This document shows, one piece after another, positions 41,862 to 50,700 of a stretch of DNA of 64,000 nt (the stretch's first letter is position 1; every line of letters begins with the position of its first letter). This DNA comes from Pyxidicoccus parkwaysis (lineage in GTDB: Bacteria > Myxococcota > Myxococcia > Myxococcales > Myxococcaceae): NCBI RefSeq assembly GCF_017301735.1, contig NZ_CP071090.1, positions 12,383,001 through 12,447,000 of the forward strand, written 5' to 3'. A program made the translations under genes and the position numbers. The notes below the pieces were generated by a model. That model was not told the origin of the DNA. It did not search any database and saw nothing but the letters and a program-made list of their open reading frames with translations.

Positions 41862-43084
41862 GCCGTTTTCCCGACGTGTTGAAGTGGAAAGAGAGCGCGG
41901 TTGCGCAGCGCGGCCTGGAGCACGAGCGTGGCCGCGCCCACGGCGATGGCGCGGTCTCCGAGCGCGGAGGTGACGATGCGCGTCTCCGCCATGGAGGTGG
42001 ACAGCGCCCGCTTGCGCACCGAGGCGCGGAGCGGGTCCAGCAGGAGGTCTCCCACCGAGGAGATTTCTCCACCCAGCACGACGATGGCCGGGTTCATCAG
42101 GTTGAGCAGGCCCGCCACCGCGATGCCCAGGTAGTGTCCCAGGCTGTCGATGACCTGCCGCGCGGCCGGCTCGCCCGAGCGCGCGCCCTCCACCAATTCC
42201 TTCACCGAGGGCGAGCGGCGGCCCTTGATGCCCATGAGCTCCCGCGCGCGCTCCACCAGCGCCCCGGTGCCGATGAGGGTGACGAGGCACCCGCGCAGGC
42301 CGCAGACACACTGCGGGCCGGACGAGTCCACGGCGATGTGGCCAATCTCACCGGCGGTGCCGCCGGAGCCACGGTACACGTCCCCGTGGATGATGAAGCC
42401 CGAGCCGATGCCGGTGGCCAGCTTGATGTACGTCAAATCCTCGCCGCCCACGCCCGCGCCCCAGTAGCACTCCGACAGCGCGCCGAGGTTCGCGTCGTTG
42501 TCCACGAACACCGGCAGGTTGAAGGCGGACTTCAGCCACTCCTGGACGTCGTAGTCCTTCCACGCCGGGACGATGAGCGGCGACAGCTTGCCCGGGGCGG
42601 ACGGATGGACGGGGCTCGGCACGGCCACGCCCATGCCCAGCACCGAGCGGCGCGGCACGCGCTCCGCCTCCAGGCACTCCTGCACCAGTTCCTTCACCTT
42701 CTGGAGAGTGCCCTTCGGGTCGTCGCGCACCGCCTGCGAGGCCTGCCGCTGCACGCGCACGCGGCCGCGCAGGTCCGTGAGAATCACCGTCACATGCGTG
42801 GCGCCCATCTCCACGCCGATGATGCTGAACGCGTCATCACAGAAGCCGATGAGGGTGGGGCGGCGGCCGCCGCGCGAGACTCCGGCGCCGATGCTGCGCA
42901 CCAGGCCGGAGTGCTCCAGGTCCGCGACGATGGCCGAGACAGTCGACGGGCTCAATTCCGTGCGCCGGGCGATTTCCGCTCGGGAAATCTGGCGCTCGCG
43001 CCAGATCATGTTCAGCAGCAGGCTGCTGTTCTGCGCCCGCATGCCCGCCGCGTCGACCGTCATCTCCGCCGTTCCCACTCTCAT
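41858..43084 (-). CDS. ROK-family transcriptional repressor
   Basis: A 408-residue regulator: N-terminal winged helix (SRAEIARRTELSPSTVSAIV) and C-terminal ROK sugar-sensing domain with DNDANLGALSE, TGIGSGFI, GEIGHIAV and the zinc motif CVCGLRGCL. ROK repressors release DNA when they bind a sugar or sugar phosphate, so this one probably controls the glucan operon that contains it (autoregulation). The 43084 ATG is used; MTVDAAG seven codons later has a better ribosome site (GGCGGAG). A candidate palindrome lies upstream at 43961-43979. Confidence 0.9.
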   Translation of the reverse strand: MRVGTAEMTVDAAGMRAQNSSLLLNMIWRERQISRAEIARRTELSPSTVSAIVADLEHSGLVRSIGAGVSRGGRRPTLIGFCDDAFSIIGVEMGATHVTVILTDLRGRVRVQRQASQAVRDDPKGTLQKVKELVQECLEAERVPRRSVLGMGVAVPSPVHPSAPGKLSPLIVPAWKDYDVQEWLKSAFNLPVFVDNDANLGALSECYWGAGVGGEDLTYIKLATGIGSGFIIHGDVYRGSGGTAGEIGHIAVDSSGPQCVCGLRGCLVTLIGTGALVERARELMGIKGRRSPSVKELVEGARSGEPAARQVIDSLGHYLGIAVAGLLNLMNPAIVVLGGEISSVGDLLLDPLRASVRKRALSTSMAETRIVTSALGDRAIAVGAATLVLQAALRNRALFPLQHVGKTA

Positions 43085-43131
43085 CGTGCGCTCACGCTCC
43101 GTTCAGCCGCGCCGGAAGGTGCGGGGGGGCG

Positions 43132-43938
43132 TCAGCGCCACTGGATGTCGTCGATGAAGAGGACGAGCGGACTCGACCTTCCCCCGGCGACCCAGCCGAA
43201 GCCTCCCACCACCTTCCGGTACCGGACGCGGCTGACGTCGATTGTGTACTGCTTCGGCTCCGTGGTGAGCGTGACTTCGGGCGATTTCAGCTCAAAGCCA
43301 TCCGCCGTCGGACCCATGCCCACCAGGAAGGTGACCTTCTCGTCGCCCGCCGCACCCCAGGCGTAGAAGGACAGTACGCTTGCGCCTTCCGGAATCTCGA
43401 AGCCGGGGTTGGTGCCCCAGTTCCCCTCGGGGTACTGCCACCAGACGCCGCCCCAGCCGGCCCCGCCGGGCGTCCAGGTGAACTTGTGGCAGTCGCCCAG
43501 GCCCGCACCCGGGCGGGTGGCGGCACATTCGTTCGAGTCCTGGATGAGGTTGTGCTCGCCGTCGCCCATGTAGCCGCTGGCGGCCCAGGTGCCGTCCACC
43601 TTCAGCGGGGTGAAGACGGTGGGGCCCGCGTCCGGGACAGGGCACTGCTGGGTGCCCGCGTCGGACTGCTGCTGGGTGCCGGAGTCGGTCTGCTGCTGCG
43701 TGCCCGAGTCCTGCTGCTCCTGCGTCCCCGAGTCAGCCTGCTGCTGGGTGCCGGAGTCCGTCTGCTGTTGGGTCCCCGAGTCTGTCTGCTGTTGGGTCCC
43801 TGAGTCCGTCTGCTGCTGAGTGCCCGAGTCAGGCTTGTTTCCAGACGACTCCTCGGGGTCACACGCCCCGAGCAGGCCCGCAACCGCGACCATTCCCGCC
43901 GCCGCCCACGTCCACGCGAAACGCTTGTGCCGCTGCAT
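43132..43938 (-). CDS. Lipoprotein with a DSGTQQQT repeat stalk and a glycan-binding-like domain
   Basis: A 268-residue lipoprotein, first gene of the operon. The ATG at 43938 follows GGAGGGG; lipobox GLLGACD. Residues 37-98 are nearly eight copies of an eight-residue unit (DSGTQQQT), a flexible hydrophilic stalk. The distal domain (about 110-268) has FTPLKVDGTWAASGYMGDGE, GGVWWQYPEGNWGTNPGFEI and ends PLVLFIDDIQWR, the strand order of jelly-roll carbohydrate-binding modules. It probably presents a glucan-binding domain away from the outer membrane. Confidence 0.8.
   Translation of the reverse strand: MQRHKRFAWTWAAAGMVAVAGLLGACDPEESSGNKPDSGTQQQTDSGTQQQTDSGTQQQTDSGTQQQADSGTQEQQDSGTQQQTDSGTQQQSDAGTQQCPVPDAGPTVFTPLKVDGTWAASGYMGDGEHNLIQDSNECAATRPGAGLGDCHKFTWTPGGAGWGGVWWQYPEGNWGTNPGFEIPEGASVLSFYAWGAAGDEKVTFLVGMGPTADGFELKSPEVTLTTEPKQYTIDVSRVRYRKVVGGFGWVAGGRSSPLVLFIDDIQWR
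43645..43830 (-). repeat. 24-base tandem coding repeats
   Basis: Nearly eight direct repeats of 24 bases encode the DSGTQQQT stalk. The units differ mainly at third positions and in the last residue (T, A, Q, S), so expansion is not very recent. Confidence 0.85.
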
Positions 43939-43960
43939 CGTCCCCTCCGCTGCTGGATGA

Positions 43961-43979
43961 CTTCGTACGTACGACGAAG
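43961..43979. promoter_or_regulatory. Inverted repeat, candidate operator of the glucan operon
   Basis: CTTCGT-(7)-ACGAAG with TACGTACG in the middle, 23 bases upstream of the operon's first start codon. Size and place suit a dimeric repressor such as the ROK protein encoded in the operon. No other copy of the full motif was noticed before the GH64-like gene. Confidence 0.35.
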
Positions 43980-44257
43980 AAATACGGTGCCGCCAAGAGT
44001 GGGTGTCTGCGTTGCGCGCTGCGTTGCCGTTGCTGCGCTGCGTTGGAGGGAAATCCCGCCGTCGCGCGCCTGCTCCAGCCGACTGCGCCTCCGGGCCCCC
44101 GCCCCATCCCGCCGCGAACGCATCCAAGTTCGTTCGAGTGGTGAAGAAAGTAACAGCGATTTCGTTGCGATTGCAAGCGGGGTGATTGCGATTGGGGGCG
44201 CCGGAGCGGGCCGGCGTGTGTCTCAGGCCCGCTCCGGTGCGTGACGCGCCGCGCCGC
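43980..44257. other. Intergenic region upstream of the glucan operon
   Basis: No gene. It should contain the operon promoter. Sequence near 44145-44190 (GTAACAGCGATTTCG and AT-richer surroundings) is the likeliest place, but no sigma motif could be assigned with confidence. Confidence 0.35.
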
Positions 44258-46096
44258 CTACCCGGCCGGGCAGAAGACGATGTTGAGGCGGGAGCCGTTC
44301 ACACAGGAGTGGTAGCCGCTCGCCTCGGCCGCGGGAGGGTAGTCGTCGTAGGCGAGCGCGTAGATGTTGGGGCACTGGCCATGCGCCCACTTCGCGTACG
44401 TGTTGTACGGAGTCGTCTGGTAATAGAGCGCCTTGTTGGTGTTGTCCGGCGAGTCGAGCATCCCGCGGTTGATGGCGGCGCAATACTTCGGACTCTGGCT
44501 GAAGAAGGCGCCGGAGCAGGCGTAGACTTCAGGCGTCTTCGCGCCAGCGGCGCCACGGCAGTCGGCGTAGCGGTTGACGCACTCGGTAATCTTCGCGTCC
44601 AACGCGGTGCAGTACGGCTTGGAGGCGTTGACGGGGTTGAGGCAGTACGTGCGCGCGGAGATGCACTTCTTCCCGTCGAGCAGGCCGCTGGGGCAGCCGT
44701 TGGTGATGGTGGCCGCGGAGCGGTAGCAGCCGGCGGGCTTGCAGTCCGCGCCGGTGCCCACGCTGCTCACCTCCATGGGCAGGCCCACCCAGTCCACGTA
44801 GGTGAGGTTGTAGTTGAGGGCCTGCTCGCCCTGGGGCGTGCGGTCGAACGTCATCTCCACCTTGTCGATTTCGTTGGAGCGGGGCCCGTCGAGGAAGGCC
44901 GTCACGCGCGCGGACGTCCACAGGGAGGGCGCGGTGTACGTGCGCACCTCGTTGGTGCCGAGCCGCGCATCATCCGGCTGGAGGATGCCGCCGTTGCCCT
45001 CGCCGTGAATCCAGAGCGGGAAGGGGCACTTGTTCGTCACCTGCACGGCGACACCGTTGGTGGCGGCGGCGGGCTGGATGTCCAGGTAGTTGAGGTTCAG
45101 CTCGCCCTCGAAGACGAGGCGCAGCGTCTGGGTGCCGGGGGCCACGGGGACGCCGCCCACCGTGCGCGTCACCCAGCTCTGCCAGCCGGGCGTGGAGCCG
45201 TCCGGGGACGCGTAGCCGCGCACGGTGCCGGGCGGCAATTCCACGCGGACGCGCTGGCCGGTGCGCTCGCTGGCCACGCGCAGGTTGATGTCGAAGTTGC
45301 TCGTGCCGGAGCCCGCGTTCGTCACGGAGTAGTCGAGGTACTCGCCTGCCACCGTCCAGCCGATGTTGCAGCCGCAGCCCGAGCTGTCCGTGCAGGCCTC
45401 GAGGTCCACGTTGGCGTTGACGGCGCTGGTGCAGGCCGCGGAGCCGCTGTTGCCGGCGGTGGTGTCGCTCGCGGCGACGAAGCGCTCGGCTTCGATGCGG
45501 GCAGGCAACACCACGCCGCCCGCGACGTTGGTGTCGTGCAGCTCGAACCAGTCCAGCTTGTAGAGCCAGTCGCCGCCGGTGGCCACGCCGCGCAGGTACA
45601 AGTCGTGCGTGCCGCCAATCTCGGGGATGTTCAGCGAGCGCACCGCGAAGGTGTTCCAGTCCCCGGTGGCCGCGCCCATGTCCAGCGTGCCCAACAGCCG
45701 GCCCGAGCCGATGGCGTCTGCCCACAGCTCCGCCCGGCCGCCTCCGTAGGGAGCGCCGAGGTTGAAGTCGATGCGGTCCGCGCCGCCGAACTCCACCGCC
45801 GTGTAGTGAATCTGCTCGTTGACCTGGAAGCCGGCGACGGACTGGCCCTCGCCGCCGCCCTCGTTGAAGACGCCTGTCGTGCCGGTGGCGACCCAGCCCT
45901 CCGCCTGACGTCGGGCTCCGACGCGGACGGATTGGGAGGTCTCGATCAGGGGCTGTTGTGGGCTCGAGGCCTCTTCGCTCGCGCTGTCACAGCCCGCGCC
46001 AGCGGCCAGCGCCAGGCCGAGCGCTCCAGACCAACACACCGGCTTCAACCAGCTCCGCGCAACGCGGTTGCTCCACGACTCAACGGTCTTCGTCAT
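44258..46096 (-). CDS. Secreted CBM6-CBM6-thaumatin-like (GH64-type) beta-1,3-glucanase
   Basis: A 612-residue lipoprotein. The ATG at 46096 follows GGAGGCAGGACC; lipobox AAGAGCDS. Two CBM6-like modules (about 50-190, starting EGWVATGTTGVFNEGGGEGQ, and about 200-340, starting PARIEAERF) precede a thaumatin/GH64-like domain (about 350-612) that begins VQVTNKCPFPLWIHGEGN and ends DYPPAAEASGYHSC. Many Cys in the last domain fit the disulfide-rich thaumatin fold. CBM6 modules often bind beta-1,3-glucan ends. It is transcribed in the same direction as the operon, 319 bases upstream, probably from its own promoter. Confidence 0.8.
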   Translation of the reverse strand: MTKTVESWSNRVARSWLKPVCWSGALGLALAAGAGCDSASEEASSPQQPLIETSQSVRVGARRQAEGWVATGTTGVFNEGGGEGQSVAGFQVNEQIHYTAVEFGGADRIDFNLGAPYGGGRAELWADAIGSGRLLGTLDMGAATGDWNTFAVRSLNIPEIGGTHDLYLRGVATGGDWLYKLDWFELHDTNVAGGVVLPARIEAERFVAASDTTAGNSGSAACTSAVNANVDLEACTDSSGCGCNIGWTVAGEYLDYSVTNAGSGTSNFDINLRVASERTGQRVRVELPPGTVRGYASPDGSTPGWQSWVTRTVGGVPVAPGTQTLRLVFEGELNLNYLDIQPAAATNGVAVQVTNKCPFPLWIHGEGNGGILQPDDARLGTNEVRTYTAPSLWTSARVTAFLDGPRSNEIDKVEMTFDRTPQGEQALNYNLTYVDWVGLPMEVSSVGTGADCKPAGCYRSAATITNGCPSGLLDGKKCISARTYCLNPVNASKPYCTALDAKITECVNRYADCRGAAGAKTPEVYACSGAFFSQSPKYCAAINRGMLDSPDNTNKALYYQTTPYNTYAKWAHGQCPNIYALAYDDYPPAAEASGYHSCVNGSRLNIVFCPAG

Positions 46097-46576
46097 GGTC
46101 CTGCCTCCGGGAGATACGAGGGGGGGATACCTGCCAGATGGGCAAAACAAGCCCAAGCCGACTTTATTCGCCGTAAGAACGAAGGCAAATGGGCCCGAGG
46201 GTGGGGTGCTTGCGCGCGTGTATCCGCGACGCGTTCGAGCGGACGCATCCGGGCGGATTCACGAGGAAAGCTTGGAGTGCGGCCGTCTGGTGCATGGCGG
46301 CACTCGCGTGCGGCCGGTTTGCTTCGATGCCAAAAGAAAGTTTCGCGAGAGACTGACCGTGGGTGCTCATCGGTAGCGGTTGCCGGGCTGGACGCAGGCG
46401 GGAGGGGAGGTGCGCGAAATCACGCTCGGCAGGGGTTGCCGGTGGCGGGGCCGGACGCGGGCAGGTGAAGGCGTGCGAAATCACGCTCCTTGGGAGGGGT
46501 ACCAGTGGCGGGCCTGGGCGGGGCGCGGCCTGGACGGTAGGCTTCGCGGCACGGTCGGGCTCGGAGGTGGAACGGC
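46097..46576. other. 480-base intergenic region with direct repeats
   Basis: Divergent promoter region between the glucanase (minus) and a small plus-strand gene. AT-richer sequence sits at 46145-46200. The right part (46378-46520) carries tandem repeats. No coding region is supported. Confidence 0.45.
46378..46520 (+). repeat. Tandem direct repeats containing GTGCGAAATCACGCTC
   Basis: Two and a half imperfect units of about 58-60 bases: each starts GGTTGCCGG (or GGTACCAGTGGCGGG) and contains TGCG(C)GAAATCACGCTC (about 46411 and 46473). They end about 60 bases upstream of the coiled-coil gene and could be binding sites or a short sequence duplication. Confidence 0.55.
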
Positions 46577-46894
46577 ATGGCGCAGGACCTGAACTCGCTG
46601 CTCAAGTCCATTCAGGAGCTGACGCAGGCAGCGAAGGAGCCGGGCCGGCTCTCGCGCGCGGAGCTGGAGGCGGAGCTGCGCAAGGTGACGCTGTCCCTGA
46701 AGGACGTGCTCATGCAGCTCGGCGGTCAGCTCCAGGCCACGGGCTCACCGGCCGCGGCGGTGCTGGTGGAGGTCTTCCGCACGCAGCTCACGGAGGCGCT
46801 CCAGCAGAGTGGTCTCGACCTGGAGCAGACCGACGAGATGAAGAAGCTCCGCGAGGAGCTGGAGCTCCTCAAGCGGGGCTACATCCGGAGCTGA
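46577..46894 (+). CDS. Small coiled-coil protein
   Basis: A 105-residue soluble helical protein starting MAQDLNSLLKSIQELTQAAK after GGAGGTGGAACGGC. Heptad patterns fill most of the length and the C-terminus (DEMKKLREELELLKRGY) is a strong coiled coil. The size, acidity and helix content resemble small cytosolic chaperones or regulatory subunits. It is convergent with the harpin-like gene and shares a terminator hairpin. No family recognised. Confidence 0.7.
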   Translation: MAQDLNSLLKSIQELTQAAKEPGRLSRAELEAELRKVTLSLKDVLMQLGGQLQATGSPAAAVLVEVFRTQLTEALQQSGLDLEQTDEMKKLREELELLKRGYIRS

Positions 46895-46924
46895 ACCTCG
46901 GGACATCTGGCCCGGAATGCACGA

Positions 46925-46956
46925 CGGCCCACCAACCCGATGAGGGTGGTGGGCCG
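46925..46956. terminator. Bidirectional terminator-like hairpin
   Basis: CGGCCCACC pairs with GGTGGGCCG; an inner ACCC/GGGT stem continues after one unpaired A around a GATGA loop. It lies exactly between two convergent genes. Confidence 0.65.
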
Positions 46957-46982
46957 CCTCGTTACCTCGATGCGTGAGTGGC

Positions 46983-47615
46983 TCAGGCCGCGGCGGCGCC
47001 GCCGACCGCGCCGCCCGTGGCGCCGCCCGGCACGATGCCGGTGTTGCCGTTGCTCGCGCCCTGGCCCTGCAGGAGCTGGCCAATCATCTGCACCATCTGC
47101 TGGAGCGTCTTCAGCAGCTTCTTGATGGGGTCCTTCTCGTCCTCGTCCTCGGGGGCCACGCCGCCCGCGCCCTCGGCGCCGCCGGCCTGCTGCGCGCCCT
47201 CGGGGCCACCGGCCTGCTGCGCACCCTCGGGGCCACCGGCCTGCTGCGCACCCTGCGGACCACCGGCCTGCTGCGCACCCTCGGCGCCGCCGGCCTCTTC
47301 GCCCTCACCGGCCTTCTGACCGGCCTGCGCCTGCAGCGCCTTGATGAGCTGCTGGAGGGTCTCGAGAATCTGCTGCAGCGCCTCCTGCGGGTTGGCCTGC
47401 TTCGTCGCGTCGGTCTTCTCCGCCTTGCCCTTGCCGGAGACACCCTCGAAGCCGCTCTGCCCCATCAGCGAGCGGAGGATGGGGTTCTGGCTCAGCGCCT
47501 GGATCGCCTTCTCCGCCGTCTCCTGCCCCGGGAGCTTGCCAGCCTCGAGGTCACCACCGATGGAACGGAAGGAAGCCAGGGAAGGACCCGCGGACAGCTT
47601 GGAGATGCCGCTCAT
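46983..47615 (-). CDS. Harpin-like Gln/Gly/Ala-rich protein with 9-residue repeats
   Basis: A 210-residue protein. The ATG at 47615 follows CGGAGC. It has no Cys or Trp and no signal peptide. Two Leu/Gln-rich helices (ALQQILETLQQLIKALQAQ and IKKLLKTLQQMVQMIGQLLQ) flank about five copies of AGGPEGAQQ, and it ends in a Gly/Ala tail (GGATGGAVGGAAAA). This composition is that of harpins, heat-stable proteins exported by type III systems, though overall sequence similarity is not shown. It lies 143 bases downstream of the large C39-domain gene, same strand, so the two may be cotranscribed. Confidence 0.6.
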   Translation of the reverse strand: MSGISKLSAGPSLASFRSIGGDLEAGKLPGQETAEKAIQALSQNPILRSLMGQSGFEGVSGKGKAEKTDATKQANPQEALQQILETLQQLIKALQAQAGQKAGEGEEAGGAEGAQQAGGPQGAQQAGGPEGAQQAGGPEGAQQAGGAEGAGGVAPEDEDEKDPIKKLLKTLQQMVQMIGQLLQGQGASNGNTGIVPGGATGGAVGGAAAA

Positions 47616-47758
47616 GGTTATGCTCCGGGCGAAGAGAGGGGTAAGTAAGTAGGGGCTGAAATCCAACCCTCACAACCATTGTCGTACATGGGGGTTTTTG
47701 GTTGCTTCATGCCTACATTTTCCTTCCTCTTCGCCCGAAGCCCTGGAATGCCGGGGAC

Positions 47759-50700
47759 TTACGCGGCCGCTGCCTTCCGGTGTTGCTCATCCACCCATGA
47801 AATGAGGTCCGGGTAGCTCGTCTCCACCCAATTCCGGAAGCGCTGGGCCTGGGAGGGGTAGCTGCCGTCGGCGTCCATGGACGGGGGCTGGCCGAAGAAC
47901 AGCGAGTGGAGGCGGTCGCCCAGCGCGTACAGGTCCTGGGCGTCGTTGGTCTTGGCCAGCCGCTCGATGAACCGCTGGAAATTGGCGCCCGTCATGCCGA
48001 AGGTGCCCGCGGCCTGCGCGAGCGTGTCGATGTAGCCCCGGTGGCCTTCCAGCTCCAGGTGCTCGCCGAGGAACTTCTGGATGTCGCCGGGCGACATGCC
48101 GAGGCCCTGGCCCAGCTTCTCGTCGAGGAAGTCCGGGCCGGTGTGGACGAGCGTCTCCGCGAGCTTTCGGTCCATGCCGCTCGCCGCGAGCAGGTCCACC
48201 TGCTGCCCGCGCAGGATGAGCTGGTCCGGGTTCAGCGTCTTCACCAGGACTCCGCCCGCGAACAGGGCGGCCCCGAGCAACTGGAGTCCGGGCGCCACGC
48301 TGACGAAGGCGGACGCGGCGAGGATGGCTCCGCCAAGGGCCTGGGCTCCCGACGCGCCGGCGCTGAAGTAATGGCCCGCCTTCACGGCCTGGAAGGTCTG
48401 AATCGTGTCGCCCACCACGCCGAGGATGGCGCCGACGGCGGACAGCCGGCCGAATCCCTTGCAGGCCGAGGCGCCCTTCACGAAGGTCTCGTGGAGCCAG
48501 GTCATTCCGTCCCCGCCCACGCTGAGACCGTCGCCGACAATCTTGATGCGCGCGGCCACGTCCGAGTCGGACCACTGGGTGGCGTCTCCGAGGAAGGCCG
48601 ACGTGGCGATGACGACGCCCAGGCCCCGGAGTGCCTGTCCCGCGTGGGACTCGGGGTTGCCGATGAGGCCCGCGGACTGGTCTCTCAGCAGGTTGTCGAG
48701 AGGCTGCAGGTTCCGCCGGTACTGCTCGGGCGGCATGTTCGGCTTGAGCGTCTGGAGCACCGACGTGTACCGGCGCATGTCGTCGGGCTTCATGCCGTAC
48801 AGGTGGGCGTACTGCGCCAGGCCCTCGTAGATGTTCTTCGCCGTGGCCACGTCGCGGAGGCTGGCGGCTTTGATGGCGTCGCGGCCCGCGGACTTCACCA
48901 GCGCGACGGCGAGCTTCTCGTCGAAGTCCTTGCCGTCCTTCAGCTTGGAGACGACGTCGAAGAAGACGGGCCGGCCCTGGCCCTTGGCATCGAGCTGCGA
49001 CGCGAGGTACTCCGCGCCGGAGTCCGTCTCCGCCAGCCGGGGCAGCGCCCGCGCCAGCTCCGTCACGCGCGGGTCATCGGGCGTGGCGGGCACGCCGTCC
49101 GGCGCGGCCTTCGCGAGCAGCGTGCCGAGCCGCTGGTACTCGGCCACGTCCTTCTGCCGCTCGGGCGTCATGAAGGTGGAGATGACCTTCTGCTGCTGCT
49201 CCGGGGTGAGGACCCTGGCCGGGCCGCTGAGCAGCTCGGTGAGCTTCGCCTGGTGCGCCTCCGCCTTGTCCGCGGCGGCGGTGAAGTCGGCGCGAATCGT
49301 GTCCACCGACTTCCAAATCGTCTCGTGGAGGGCGTTGACGTCCTTCCCATACAGGCGGGGGCTGTTGGGAGTGGTGAGCGTGGGGCCGTCCTTGCCGCGC
49401 TCCATGTCCACGGCGAGCCGCGAGCCGACGCCGCCCTGGATGCAGTTCCTCACCGCGCTGAGCAGCACGGGGCTCTGCGTGAAGCCCGGCTGCATCTTGC
49501 TGACGAAGAGCTCGCCCACCTTGCCGGCGGCGGGCTCCTTCATCGCCTCGGCGGCGCGGGCGAGGTTGTAGAACGTCTGGTATTTGATGTTGGTTTCCTG
49601 GCCCGCCAGCTTGTTGAAGACTTGTTTGTCATTGAGGTCGGGCGGCTGCTGCGGCTTCGGCGGGTGGAGCTGCCGGTCCGTCTCCGGCGACACGCCGTCG
49701 AAGCAGTCGCCCATCTTCTCCAGCGAGGGCTTCGCGGCCTCAACCAGTGCCTGCTGGTAGGCGGGGTCCGGGTTGCTGATGACGAGCTGCTCGAACTGCC
49801 TCGCGGCGTCCTGCATGCTGCGCTGGAGCGTCGTCTCCAGCGCCTTCGCGTCCTGCTGTGCCTTCGCCTTCGGGTCCGAGCCCGTGGCCGCCTGCGTGCC
49901 GGCGGTCGCCTTCGTCGAGGTGCTGGCGGTGCTGATGCCCGGCTCCGGCACGGGCAGCCCGGTGGCGGCATTGCGCAGGAGCTCCACCACGCCCGAGTCC
50001 TTCCTCGGAGGCAGCGAGGCCGTCGTGGCTCCCGCGCTCGCAGCAATCCCAGCACTCGCGTTCGCAGCGGCTCCCGCGCTCGCGGCAGTCCCCGCGCTTG
50101 CTGCGGCCCCCGTGCTTGCTGCGGCCCCAGCACTCGCGCTCGCAGCGGCCCCCGCGCTCGCTCCCGCTGCGGCGGCCCCCGTTCCGCGCGAAGCGCCCTG
50201 CAGGGCGTTGAAGGACGGCTGCCCGCCGGTGGGCGAGAAGAAGACGCTGAGCTGCTGCCGCGTCATCGCCACCGGGCCACCGGTGTGGAGCGGGTCCGCG
50301 ACGAGGTACTTCCCGTCCTGCGTCTTGCCGAGAATTGCGTTGAGGTGGCCGATGTCGCCGTTGCCCATTCGCTCGGGGAACTGCGCGCGCCAGGACGCAT
50401 TGGTGGCGCCGTTGGCGATGACGGGATTGCCCGCCGCGAGCTGCTGGTCCAGCGCCTCCCATCCCTGTCCGTAGCGCGCGGTGAGGCCCGCGCTCTTGAT
50501 GCCGTCGGCGACCATGGTGCCGCCCGTCAACTCATGGTCCCTGTCCAGCAATGGCACACGCGTGCCGTCTGACGCCTTCACATAGGTGAACTCAGATTCA
50601 CGGCGCGGGCTCATCAGCGCGCGCGCATGGTCCACCTGCTGCTCCTTCGTGAGCCCCGGAGGCATGTGGCCCGTGTACGCCAGCGACATGGCGAGGCTCG

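Noticed and set aside
43645..43830. CRISPR or regulatory repeat array
   Set aside because: The 24-base units are contiguous and encode the DSGTQQQT stalk of a lipoprotein.
47906..50572. Long plus-strand open frame opposite the C39-domain gene
   Set aside because: No start signal, Arg/Leu/Val-biased translation and no family pattern; the opposite strand has PG-binding and peptidase motifs.
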